A program made the translations under genes and the position numbers. A stretch of DNA of 53,708 nucleotides from an uncultured Bacillota bacterium. GTDB taxonomy: Bacteria; Bacillota; Clostridia; Peptostreptococcales; Anaerovoracaceae. The notes below the pieces were generated by a model. It was not told the DNA's origin and did not search any database. It saw only the letters and a list, made by a program, of their open reading frames with translations. Each line of letters begins with the position of its first letter. The first letter of the stretch is position 1. Where the stretch lies: assembly GCA_949295785.1 (NCBI GenBank), contig CASFMJ010000037.1, forward strand, positions 1 through 53,708, read 5' to 3'. Positions 18,443-27,900 of the stretch are shown in pieces.

Positions 18443-19519
18443 ATGGATATAAAAAAAACATTAGCGAATCTTGCAGACACCAGAAAAAAGAAAATAATAC
18501 TCATTGCAGCAGCAGTAATACTAATAGTCCTTATTGCAGCATACATAACAATAAGCAGTATGGGATCACCTGCGGACCCTGATAATCAGGAATATATGAC
18601 AATTACAATAGAATCCGGCTCGGGAACGTCGCAGATAGCCCAGATGCTTACAGAAAACGGAATAATAGAAAGTCCCGGCAAATTTAAATTATGGTCAAGA
18701 ATCAAGGGTTATGACAGCCAGTATAAAGCCGGAGCCTATTCACTTTCGCCATCTATGAGTTTTAAAGAAATAGCAGAGATACTGGTGGGGGGAAAGGTAA
18801 GCACCATTAAGTTTACAATACCCGAGGGATACACCATATATCAGGTGGCAGACACTCTCAGCCAGCTGGGCTATGTTGATAAAGAACGATTTACGGAAAT
18901 CCTGGAGACAGAAGATTTTTCGGAAGAATATCCTTTCCTTAAAGATGCGCAGGACAACAAAAATCGTCTGGAAGGATACCTGTATCCAAATACATATTTT
19001 GTTGAGACAGGCGCATCAGAAGAAGCATATATCAAAGTTATGCTGAACCAGTTCGGTAAAGAAGTTACTGACGAGCATTATGCAAGGGCTGAAGAACTGG
19101 GACTTTCAATGAATGATGTGATTATAATTGCGTCAATAATACAGCGGGAATGTGATGTGGCCAAGGAAGGTGACAAAGTCGCCAGTGTCATATATAACAG
19201 ACTGGAAAAGGGCATGGCGCTTCAGATGTGCTCTACAGTACAATATATACTGGGAGAGACAAAACCTGTGCTTTCATATGCTGACACACAGATAGAATCG
19301 CCTTATAACACTTACCTTCATCAGGGTCTTCCTCCGGGGCCCATATGTTCACCAAGCATTGATGCTATAGAAGCAGCTCTTTATCCGGCAGATACAGATT
19401 ATCTGTATTTTGTACTAAGTGAGAAACTGGATGGAACGTCTAATTTCTCCGACAATTATGAAAAATTCCAGAAAGATTCTCAGGCATATTATGATGCTTA
19501 TGAAAAAGCCAACAGTTAA
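18443..19519 (+). CDS. mltG: Endolytic transglycosylase MltG (YceG-like)
   Basis: MltG cleaves nascent peptidoglycan strands at the membrane and is thought to set glycan chain ends. The 358-residue protein has a short basic cytoplasmic start, one membrane helix (about residues 18-38), a LysM-like region (about 50-125, with FTIPEGYTIYQVADTL) and the YceG catalytic domain. The catalytic segment is ASIIQRE, with the conserved glutamate at residue 236. Downstream conserved pieces are VIYNRLEKGMALQ, YNTYLHQGLPPGPICSP and YLYFVLS. ATG 18443 has AGAGG 6 nt upstream. The order mltG-trmR-U32 peptidase matches yrrL-yrrM-yrrN/O of Bacillus. Confidence 0.93.
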   Translation: MDIKKTLANLADTRKKKIILIAAAVILIVLIAAYITISSMGSPADPDNQEYMTITIESGSGTSQIAQMLTENGIIESPGKFKLWSRIKGYDSQYKAGAYSLSPSMSFKEIAEILVGGKVSTIKFTIPEGYTIYQVADTLSQLGYVDKERFTEILETEDFSEEYPFLKDAQDNKNRLEGYLYPNTYFVETGASEEAYIKVMLNQFGKEVTDEHYARAEELGLSMNDVIIIASIIQRECDVAKEGDKVASVIYNRLEKGMALQMCSTVQYILGETKPVLSYADTQIESPYNTYLHQGLPPGPICSPSIDAIEAALYPADTDYLYFVLSEKLDGTSNFSDNYEKFQKDSQAYYDAYEKANS

Positions 19520-19527
19520 GGTGTTTT

Positions 19528-20175
19528 ATGAATATTACAAACGATTCGGTTACAGAGTATATAAACGGCTTCTACAGGCCTCTTGATGATTTCATGCAGA
19601 CCTTGAGAATACAGGCCGAAGAAGATTCAATACCCATTATACTCAAAGAAACTGAAAGCTTCCTGGGGTTTCTTATAAGATCTGAAGCTCCGCTAAAGAT
19701 ACTGGAGATTGGAACTGCAACAGGTTATTCAGCAATCTTTTTTGCCAAGCTGGGAGCTGATGTATTCACTGTAGAGATAGATGAAAACATGGCAGAAACG
19801 GCAAGATACAATGTGTCAGATGCCGGACTTGAAGATAAGGTGACTGTTTTTACAGGTGACGGTGAAAAAGTAATATTAGAGACTCTCATAAAAGAACGGC
19901 CGTTTGACATGATATTTATTGATGCAGCTAAAAGCCATTATGAGAGATTTTTAGAAGCTGCTCTTTCCGTATGCAGGAACGGTTCACTGATAATATCAGA
20001 TAATGTGCTGCTTAAGGGAACAACAGCTTCCGATGAATTCTGCAAAACCAGAAGATTCAGAACAAATATAAAAAGGATGCGCGGGTATCTTGACCATCTG
20101 TCTGAAAGAGAAGATCTGGACACAGTCATACTTTCATGTGGAGATGGGCTTGCACTCAGCAGGTATAAAAAATGA
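19528..20175 (+). CDS. trmR: SAM-dependent O-methyltransferase, probable tRNA 5-hydroxyuridine methyltransferase
   Basis: This is a class I SAM methyltransferase of 215 residues in the caffeoyl-CoA/catechol O-methyltransferase-like family. SAM-binding motif I is LEIGTATGYSAIF, the acidic post-motif is VEIDENMAE, and metal-binding candidates are IDAAKSHYERF and SDNVLLKG. Its Bacillus counterpart YrrM (TrmR) methylates 5-hydroxyuridine at the tRNA wobble position to give mo5U. Location between mltG and a U32 peptidase family protein, as in Bacillus, supports that role. The stop overlaps the next start as ATGA, implying translational coupling with the putative hydroxylation partner. Confidence 0.85.
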   Translation: MNITNDSVTEYINGFYRPLDDFMQTLRIQAEEDSIPIILKETESFLGFLIRSEAPLKILEIGTATGYSAIFFAKLGADVFTVEIDENMAETARYNVSDAGLEDKVTVFTGDGEKVILETLIKERPFDMIFIDAAKSHYERFLEAALSVCRNGSLIISDNVLLKGTTASDEFCKTRRFRTNIKRMRGYLDHLSEREDLDTVILSCGDGLALSRYKK

Positions 20176-21401
20176 TAAAACCTGAATTACTTGCTCCGGC
20201 AGGAGATCTGGAGAAACTGAAAGTTGCCGTAATGTACGGAGCAGATGCTGTATATTTCGGCGGTGAGAGTTTTTCTTTAAGAGCAGGCGCCGGGAACTTT
20301 ACAATTGAACAGATGAAAGAGGGCATTGAGTTTGCTCACAGCAGAGGAGTCAAATGTCACATGGCTCTTAACATATTTCCACATAACGAGGATATTGAGC
20401 CTCTGACTGAATATCTCAAAAGCATAAGAAATTTGAATATTGACGCATTTATTGCAGCAGATCCGGGTGTCATTGAGATGATACTCTCAGTTATTCCTGA
20501 TGCTGAAATTCATCTGAGCACTCAGGCTAACATGACCAGCTATATCACAGCTTCATTCTGGTACAGGATGGGTGTAAAAAGAATAGTTCTTGCCAGAGAA
20601 CTGACCATAGATGAAATAAAAGAGATAAGAAAAAAAATACCTGAGGATATGGAACTGGAGGCCTTTGTACATGGTGCCATGTGCATATCATATTCAGGAA
20701 GATGTCTTTTAAGTAATTTTATGATTGAAAGAGATGCCAACAGAGGAATGTGTGCACATCCCTGCCGTTGGAAATATGCTCTGGTGGAACAGCAGCGACC
20801 AGGTCAGTATTATCCCGTTGAAGAAGATGACAGAGGCACATATATCATGAATTCAAAGGATCTTTGTCTGATTGAACATCTGCCTGAACTTTGTCAGGCA
20901 GGTATCACTTCATTCAAGATAGAAGGCAGAATGAAAAGTGTCTTTTATGTTGCCACTGTTGTATCAGCATACAGGAAGGCTATAGATTCATATTTTGATG
21001 ATCCTGACAACTACCGTTTTGAAGATGAATGGATGGATGAACTGTGTAAAGCGAGTCACAGGGAGTTTACCACAGGTTTCTGTTTTCACAGACCTGATAA
21101 TACTGATCAGAATTACAGAACCAGTGATTATACAAGAGAATATTCTTTTATCGGAATCGTTGAGGACTATGATCCTGATACAGGGTATGCCACGGTGCAG
21201 CAGAGAAACAAGATGGTCAAAGGGGATATTATAGAAATCTTCGGACCTGATCTTGATCATTTCCGGCAGGAACTGAAAGAAATGTACAATGAAGACGGAG
21301 ATCCTGTAGATTCAGCGCCCCATCCTCAGCAGATACTTAAAATAAAAATGGATAAGGATGTAAAACCTTTTTACATGCTCAGAAAAAGAAAGGAAAAATG
21401 A
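20172..21401 (+). CDS. U32 peptidase family protein, probable tRNA U34 hydroxylation factor (TrhP-like)
   Basis: This is a 409-residue protein of the U32 peptidase family. The opening KPELLAPAGDLEKLKVAVMYGADAVYFGG and the central EAFVHGAMCISYSGRCLLSNF with following CAHPCRWKY are family hallmarks. Conserved cysteines in the CISYSGRC and CAHPC segments are suited to binding an Fe-S cluster. U32 proteins of the TrhP/YegQ group are needed for prephenate-dependent 5-hydroxylation of tRNA U34 rather than for proteolysis. Adjacent trmR would then methylate the product. Bacillus has two tandem U32 genes (yrrN, yrrO); only one occurs here, of YrrO-like length. Confidence 0.85.
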   Translation: MIKPELLAPAGDLEKLKVAVMYGADAVYFGGESFSLRAGAGNFTIEQMKEGIEFAHSRGVKCHMALNIFPHNEDIEPLTEYLKSIRNLNIDAFIAADPGVIEMILSVIPDAEIHLSTQANMTSYITASFWYRMGVKRIVLARELTIDEIKEIRKKIPEDMELEAFVHGAMCISYSGRCLLSNFMIERDANRGMCAHPCRWKYALVEQQRPGQYYPVEEDDRGTYIMNSKDLCLIEHLPELCQAGITSFKIEGRMKSVFYVATVVSAYRKAIDSYFDDPDNYRFEDEWMDELCKASHREFTTGFCFHRPDNTDQNYRTSDYTREYSFIGIVEDYDPDTGYATVQQRNKMVKGDIIEIFGPDLDHFRQELKEMYNEDGDPVDSAPHPQQILKIKMDKDVKPFYMLRKRKEK

Positions 21402-21404
21402 TTT

Positions 21405-22598
21405 ATGTTGACAGATCCTGACAGTTTACCTATACGAATATGTATAATAGCTGTTCTTATATTTGTTCATGGCTTTTTTACATGTCTTTGTACTGCATTG
21501 AGCACCTCAGGAAGAATAGTTGAAAAACATCAGGCTGCCATAAGAGCAGTTCAGGTGATAACATGCTCCTTTGGTGCATGGCTTGCATTCTCTCAGATTT
21601 GGACAGCAGTTGTTTTTCTGGTTACAATTATCATATTCGGGCATTACTTCCCGCATAAGATAGGACTTCAGCATGATGAAGGAATTTCAGATAAAACGAT
21701 ACGGTTTACAGATGGTTTTTCTGCTATGATGAGGCCCATAACAGCCATTCTGATGATGGTGGCCAATATTTTTCTTAAGATTTTCAAACAGAAAACCGAC
21801 CTTGAAGATGAAGCTTTTTCAGAAGAAGAAGTTATGTCAATGCTTGAAGTGGGAAGAGAATCAGGAGTGCTTAAAGAAGAAGGCACCAAGATGATAAACT
21901 CCATATTTGCATTTGATGATAAACTTGCCTACGAGATAATGACCCCCAGAACCGATGTATTTCTTATCGATATCGAAGATTCTCCTGATGAATATCTGGA
22001 TGAGCTGATGAAGCTGAGATATTCCAGGATACCTGTATGCAGAGGAGACAGTGACAATATTATCGGCATTCTTCATATTAAAGATTATCTTATCAAAGCA
22101 AGAGAAACCAGTTTTGATAAAGTTGATATTGAAAGTATACTGAGAAAAGCATATTTCGTACCTGATACCAAAAATATAGACTCTCTGTTTTTTGAACTTC
22201 AGGTTTCCAAACAGCAGATAGCAGTGCTCATAGATGAATACGGCGGTTTCAGCGGAATCGTTACCATGGAGGATATAATTGAACAGGTCATGGGCGATAT
22301 AGATGATGAATACGATGAGGAAGGCGAGATAATAGATAAAATAGATGACAGCACATATCTCGTAGACGGAGATGTGGATCTTGATGATCTTGACGAAGAA
22401 TTAGGCATAGACTTAAAATCTGACAACAGCGAGACCATAGGAGGCTTTCTCATAGACATACTGGGAGAAATTCCTGATGAAAGCGATATAGGCAGGATAA
22501 TCGAATTTGAAGATTATAAGTTTAAGATTATGTCCATAAAGGAGCGGCGAATAGAAAGAGTGAAGATCTATATGCTTGATAAAAAAAAGATTTCTTGA
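21405..22598 (+). CDS. CNNM/HlyC-CorC family membrane protein with CBS domains
   Basis: This is a 397-residue integral membrane protein. The N-terminal part (about 1-130) holds hydrophobic helices of a CNNM transmembrane domain. A Bateman pair of CBS domains follows (about 180-300), recognisable from YEIMTPRTDVFLID, YSRIPVCRGDSDNIIGILHIKD and IAVLIDEYGGFSGIVTMEDIIEQVMGDI. The C-terminal CorC/HlyC domain contains STYLVDGDVDLDDLDEELG. Relatives are annotated as hemolysins but are better linked to magnesium or other cation efflux, with adenine nucleotides sensed by the CBS pair. It starts 3 nt after the U32 gene stop and is probably the last gene of this run. Confidence 0.88.
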   Translation: MLTDPDSLPIRICIIAVLIFVHGFFTCLCTALSTSGRIVEKHQAAIRAVQVITCSFGAWLAFSQIWTAVVFLVTIIIFGHYFPHKIGLQHDEGISDKTIRFTDGFSAMMRPITAILMMVANIFLKIFKQKTDLEDEAFSEEEVMSMLEVGRESGVLKEEGTKMINSIFAFDDKLAYEIMTPRTDVFLIDIEDSPDEYLDELMKLRYSRIPVCRGDSDNIIGILHIKDYLIKARETSFDKVDIESILRKAYFVPDTKNIDSLFFELQVSKQQIAVLIDEYGGFSGIVTMEDIIEQVMGDIDDEYDEEGEIIDKIDDSTYLVDGDVDLDDLDEELGIDLKSDNSETIGGFLIDILGEIPDESDIGRIIEFEDYKFKIMSIKERRIERVKIYMLDKKKIS

Positions 22599-22623
22599 TT
22601 TTCAATGTTCTGTTTGCTAAAAT
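22595..22623 (+). promoter_or_regulatory. Candidate sigma-A promoter for the nuoE-nuoF-flavoprotein operon
   Basis: TTGATT (22595-22600), a 17-nt spacer and TAAAAT (22618-22623) fit a vegetative promoter. The -35 box overlaps the stop of the upstream CNNM gene. The predicted leader to the nuoE start at 22694 is about 65 nt. Confidence 0.5.
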
Positions 22624-22693
22624 TATATAGATGTACTGTGCTTTCTTTTATGAAAGCCCAATGGATGTATTTTATTTTTTGAGAGGTACTAAT

Positions 22694-23212
22694 ATGAGTG
22701 AAAAAGTATGTAACTGCAATTGTGCCGAAAACAGAAAGGAGCAGTTCAAGGAACTGCAGCCTGTTTTAGACCAGTATGCAAAGGTGCCGGGTAGTCTTAT
22801 AACTATCCTGCAGAAAGCTCAGGATATTTATGGTTATCTTTCCATAGATACCATAAATTACATATCCGACGCCACAGGAATCAAACCTGCAAAAATTTAT
22901 GGCGTAGCTACTTTCTATGCACAGTTCAGACTGCAGCCTATAGGCAAGTATCTTGTAATGCTTTGCCAGGGTACTGCATGCCATGTAAACGGCTCTGAGA
23001 TGATCGAAGAAGCTGTTTGCGAGCATCTGAACATCAAAGACGGTGAAACTACTGAAGACGGACTCTTCACCCTCAATAACGTTGCCTGCCTGGGCTGCTG
23101 CTCGCTGGCTCCTGTAATGATGGTAAAGAGCGCTGACGGGGATGAGACTTACGGAAGTCTGACAAAAGATAAAGTGAAAAAGATCCTCGATGAGATTAGA
23201 GAAAGAGCGTAG
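22694..23212 (+). CDS. NuoE-like [2Fe-2S] thioredoxin-fold subunit
   Basis: This is the NuoE/HndA-type small subunit of a soluble NAD(P)-linked flavoprotein complex. The [2Fe-2S] cysteines are in MLCQGTACHVNGSE and ACLGCCSLAPVM, and KIYGVATFYAQFRL is a family signature. The chosen start ATG 22694 follows GAGAGG (22681-22686) by 7 nt; an in-frame upstream ATG at 22631 would add 21 residues with no ribosome binding site. The mature N terminus is unusual, with three cysteines in alternation (CNCNC, residues 6-10). It passes electrons between NuoF-like FMN and partner clusters. It is the first gene of a three-gene operon with the NuoF-like and giant flavoprotein subunits. Confidence 0.9.
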   Translation: MSEKVCNCNCAENRKEQFKELQPVLDQYAKVPGSLITILQKAQDIYGYLSIDTINYISDATGIKPAKIYGVATFYAQFRLQPIGKYLVMLCQGTACHVNGSEMIEEAVCEHLNIKDGETTEDGLFTLNNVACLGCCSLAPVMMVKSADGDETYGSLTKDKVKKILDEIRERA

Positions 23213-23223
23213 GAGGTGCAATC

Positions 23224-24972
23224 ATGAGAGTAGTAGTAGGACAAGGCAGCTGCGGTATTGCCTCCGGCGCCAAGAAGACTGCCGCTGAATTCGAAAAGCA
23301 GATTGCTGACGCAGGTCTGGGTATAAAAGTAGAAACTACCGGATGTGTAGGCACATGCTACCTGGAGCCTATAGTAGATGTTTATGACGACGGCGGTAAA
23401 ATGACAAGATATGTCAAGGTTCAGCCTGCCGATGTTGAAGAAATCGTTCAGAATCATCTTATAAACAAAAAAGCTGTTGAAGAAAAAGCCATATCTGAAG
23501 AAGATAAGCAGTTTGTTGAAAAACAGCAGAGAGTTGTACTTAGAAACTGCGGAGTAATCAATCCCGAAGATATAGATGACTATATCGCAGTAGACGGTTA
23601 TAAGGCTATTGAAAAAGTACTTAAAACAATGAAGCCTGAAGAAGTAATAGAGGAGATAAAGATCTCCGGACTTCGCGGAAGAGGCGGTGCCGGATTCCCC
23701 ACATGGTTCAAATGGAATGCGGCCAAACAGAGCCCGGGCAAGGAAAAATATCTGGTATGCAATGCTGACGAAGGAGATCCGGGTGCATTCATGGACCGCT
23801 CCGTTCTGGAAGGTGACCCTCATTCACTTCTTGAAGGTATGATAATCGGCGGATATGCCATGGGAGCTTCTCAGGGTGTAATATACTGCCGTGCTGAATA
23901 TCCTCTTGCAATAAAGAGACTTGAAATTGCCATGGCACAGGCCAGAGAGAAAGGATTCCTCGGTAAAAACATTTTCGGAAGCGGATTTGATTTTGACATA
24001 TATATCAAGGCAGGAGCCGGAGCTTTCGTATGTGGTGAGGAAACAGCTCTTATCGCTTCACTGGAAGGCGAAAGAGGTATGCCGAGGCTGAAACCTCCTT
24101 TCCCTGCTGCAAAAGGATTCTGGCAGAAGCCAACAGACATCAACAACGTAGAAACACTTGCAAACGTACCTTGGATCATATATAACGGAGGCGCTGCATT
24201 CGGCGCTATGGGAACTGAGCAGAGCAAGGGTACAAAAGTATTTGCTCTGGCCGGAAAGATAAAGAAGGGCGGTCTTGTGGAAGTTCCTATGGGACTCACA
24301 CTTAAAGACGTAATCTTCGGCATCGGCGGCGGAATCAAAAATGACAGAAAATTCAAAGCCGTACAGATGGGAGGACCTTCCGGCGGATGTATCCCGGCAG
24401 ATCTTATAGATACACCTGTAACATACGAAGATATCAACAAGACAGGCGCCATAGTAGGTTCAGGCGGTATGATCGTAATGGACGAAGATACCTGCATGGT
24501 TGATATGGCAAGATACTTCCTCAACTTTACCCGTGACGAATCCTGCGGAAAGTGTAACTACTGCCGTATAGGAACAAAGAGAATGCTTGAGATTCTTGAA
24601 AGAATCACAAGAGGTGAAGGAAAAGACGGAGATATTGAAAAGCTGGAAGAACTGGCAATGAAGATAAAAGACGGTTCTCTCTGCGGTCTTGGACAGACTG
24701 CGCCAAATCCGGTTCTTACCACTCTGAAATATTTCAGAAACGAATATGAGGATCATATTTATAATCACAAGTGTACTGCAGCATCATGCAAGGCATTGGT
24801 AACCTACACCATCACAGATGCATGCAAAGGCTGTACAGCTTGTGCGAAGAAATGTCCTGTTGGAGCCATCACCGGTTCTGTCAAGGAAAAACACGTTATC
24901 GACAAAGAAAAATGCATCAAGTGCGGCAAGTGTCTTGAGACATGTAAGTTTGGTGCAATAGAAAAGAAATAA
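23224..24972 (+). CDS. NuoF-like NADH- and FMN-binding subunit with C-terminal ferredoxin domain
   Basis: This 582-residue subunit has the layout of HydB/HndC/NfnB-associated NuoF proteins. An N-terminal thioredoxin-like segment carries Cys10, Cys41 and Cys45. The Rossmann-like NADH/FMN domain has GLRGRGGAGFPTWFKWN and NADEGDPGAFMDR. An SLBB domain follows, then the N3-type [4Fe-4S] site ESCGKCNYCRIGT near residue 440. The C terminus carries two [4Fe-4S] motifs (CKGCTACAKKCP and CIKCGKCLETC). It should take electrons from or give them to NAD(H) through FMN and wire them to ferredoxin-type clusters. The start has AGGAGG just upstream, 11 nt after nuoE; the next subunit starts 15 nt after its stop. 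In electron-bifurcating complexes this subunit often holds the bifurcating flavin. Confidence 0.92.
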   Translation: MRVVVGQGSCGIASGAKKTAAEFEKQIADAGLGIKVETTGCVGTCYLEPIVDVYDDGGKMTRYVKVQPADVEEIVQNHLINKKAVEEKAISEEDKQFVEKQQRVVLRNCGVINPEDIDDYIAVDGYKAIEKVLKTMKPEEVIEEIKISGLRGRGGAGFPTWFKWNAAKQSPGKEKYLVCNADEGDPGAFMDRSVLEGDPHSLLEGMIIGGYAMGASQGVIYCRAEYPLAIKRLEIAMAQAREKGFLGKNIFGSGFDFDIYIKAGAGAFVCGEETALIASLEGERGMPRLKPPFPAAKGFWQKPTDINNVETLANVPWIIYNGGAAFGAMGTEQSKGTKVFALAGKIKKGGLVEVPMGLTLKDVIFGIGGGIKNDRKFKAVQMGGPSGGCIPADLIDTPVTYEDINKTGAIVGSGGMIVMDEDTCMVDMARYFLNFTRDESCGKCNYCRIGTKRMLEILERITRGEGKDGDIEKLEELAMKIKDGSLCGLGQTAPNPVLTTLKYFRNEYEDHIYNHKCTAASCKALVTYTITDACKGCTACAKKCPVGAITGSVKEKHVIDKEKCIKCGKCLETCKFGAIEKK

Positions 24973-24987
24973 GGGAGGAGGAAAACG

Positions 24988-27900
24988 ATGAACAAGTTCA
25001 GACTTAATATTAACGGCAAAGAAGTCACAGGCGTTGCCGGCCAGACCATTCTGGAAGTCGCCAGAGAAAACGACATTTTTATTCCGACTCTCTGCTATGA
25101 CGAAAGAACAAAGATCTACGGTTCCTGCGGACTGTGCATGTGCGAGGTAGAGGGAAATCCAAAACTCTGCAAGGCATGCGCAACAGAAATAGCCCCGGGA
25201 ATGGTTATCAGAACAAATACAGAAAGAGTAACAGAATCAAGAAAGACCAATCTTGAACTTCTGCTGTCAAATCATACAGGTGACTGCAGACCTCCTTGCG
25301 TGCTGGCATGCCCCGGACAGACAGACTGTCAGGGATATGTCGGTCTCATTGCCAACGGAGAGTATGAAAAGGCTCTTGAACTGATCAAGGACAAGATTCC
25401 TCTACCGGCTTCTCTGGGAAGAGTTTGTCCTCATCCATGTGAAGAAGCCTGCAGAAGAGGCCTTGTGGATGAACCTGTTTCAATCCAGCAGCTCAAGAGA
25501 TTTGCTGCAGATACTGATCTTGAAGGAGACGTATTCGTACCTGAATGCGAAGAAGATACAGGTAAGAGTGTAGCAATCATCGGCGGAGGCCCTATGGGTC
25601 TTTCGGCAGCATATTTCCTGAGACAGATGGGTCATCAGGTAACTATCTTTGAATCCATGCCAAAAGCCGGAGGAATGCTGAGATACGGTATACCCGAATA
25701 CAGACTTCCAAAAGCTGTTCTTGATGAAGAGATCGCTACCATCGAGAGCATGGGAGTAGAGATAATAACAAACACAAAGGTTGGCGTCGATATTCCTTTT
25801 GAAACAGTAAGAAGTGACTATGATGCAGTACTTCTCGGTATCGGAGCATGGGTATCCACCGGCGTGGGATGCAAAGGTGAAGATGCAGAAGGAGTAATAG
25901 GCGGAATAGACTTCCTGAGAAGAGTTGTAAGAAACGAAGAAATCGGCATGGGCAAGAAAGTTGCCATCGTCGGCGGCGGAAACACAGCAATGGACGCATG
26001 CAGAACTGCCGTAAGACTGGGTGCTGACGAAGTATACAACATCTACAGAAGAACAAAAGACGAAATGCCTGCTGATATGGTAGAGATTGAAGAAGCAGAG
26101 GAAGAAGGCGTTATCTTCAAGAACCTGACCAATCCTATCGAAGTGGTTAAAGATGAAAACGGTCACGTCAAGGAAGTTGTTCTTCAGGTAATGGAACTGG
26201 GTGAACCTGACGCTTCAGGCAGAAGAAAACCTGTTCCTGTAGAAGGAAAGACAGAGACTCTGGCCATTGACACAATGATACTGGCCATAGGTCAGGCTGT
26301 TGACGCCAGTGTATTTGACTGCGATAAGACCAGAAAGAACGCCATAGCTTATGATCCGGATACATTTATGACCAGCATTCCGGGCGTGTTTGCCGGCGGA
26401 GACTGCGGTAACGACAAGATTTCTATCGCTATCGAAGCTATTGCTGATGCAAAGAAAGCTGCCGACAGCATTGATGCATATCTGTATGGCGAGGTCCTCA
26501 AATATGAGAAACCTTTCGTAGTTGAAAGAGACGACATCACCGAAAAGACATTCGAAGACAGAGAAAGAATGTGCAGACCTGAGATCCCGCAGCTTTCACC
26601 TGAAGAAAGAAAGGGTAACTTCAGCGAGGTTATACCTGAAGGATTCACTGAAGAACAGGCTGTAGCTGAAGCATCAAGATGTCTCGAGTGCGGATGCCAC
26701 GACTATTTCGAATGTAAACTTATAGATTTTGCAAATCAGTATGATGTTCATCCTGAAAGATTTGAAGGTGAAAAGAGCACTATAGAATTTGAAGATGATC
26801 ATCCGTTTATAGTAAGAGATCCTAACAAGTGTATACTTTGCGGACTATGTGTAAGAGTCTGTGACGAGGTAATGGGAGTAGGAGCACTGGGTCTTGTCCA
26901 CAGAGGATTTGACACTGTTGTCAAGCCAAACATGGAGAAACCGCTTATCGAATCCGGATGTATCTCCTGCGGACAGTGTGTAAGCGTATGTCCTACAGGA
27001 GCACTCCAGGAGAGAACAACTATGATTAAGGAGACTCCTGTTGAGACTGAAGTTACAGATACTACATGCTCATACTGTTCAGTAGGATGCAGCCTCAAAC
27101 TTGAAAGCTGCGGAGACATGCTGATCAAGGCAAATCCTGATAAGGAAGGCGCAGTAAATAAAGGCCTGCTCTGCGGAAAGGGTAAATGGGGCTTTGACTG
27201 CTCAGTTCTTGAGGATAAACTGGAAGAACCGCTTGTAAAAGAAGACGGAACCTTCAGAGAAGCAGATTACCATGAAGCATTTGTTCTGGTGGCTAAGAGA
27301 TGTCAGACTGTTGCAGCAAGACATGGTAAAGATGCTGTAGCGGTTGCAATATCTGACAGATACACCAACGAGGAAGCTTATGCCATGAAGAGAATGGCTG
27401 AGGCTATGGGAGCAAAAGTTCTCTGCATGAATAACAGAGAAAGCGGTCTCAAGGCAGTTACAGGTCTTGATGCATCTCCAAATACAATAGATGAACTTCT
27501 CTCCACAAACCTGATTCTCAGAGTCGGATTCAAAGACGAAGATTCAAGAGTTATCGCTCTCAAGATGAAACAGGCTCAGGAAGCCGGTGCAAAAGTCGTA
27601 GATCTCTGCAACGGAGAAAACGATCTCGGATTCCTTAAGGAAATAGCCAAGGCCATCATTGACAGCGGAAAGGCAAAGAAAGTTGCCGGATATGATGAAT
27701 TTGCCGCTTCTGTGGCAGGCGTAAAGGTTTCTGATGAAGCTAAGGCTATCGCAGACCAGTATCTTGCAGCCAAGAAAGCAATGATCGTATACCAGCAGAA
27801 CTTCCTCACTGTTGACGGAGCCAAACTGGTAGCAGACATTGCAATGCTTTCCGGTCATATAGGAACACCGAGAGACGGTATACTCCAGGTAAAGGCAAAA

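Noticed and set aside
19130-19170. Loss of the MltG catalytic glutamate (QRE instead of the usual ERE)
   Set aside because: Comparison from memory with the E. coli enzyme places the catalytic glutamate at the second position of the motif, which is retained (Glu236).
23149-23823. Long minus-strand open frames within the NuoF-like gene (and similar ones at 25480-26166 and 27544-28206)
   Set aside because: They mirror conserved coding sequence on the + strand and show no ribosome binding site or recognisable domain.
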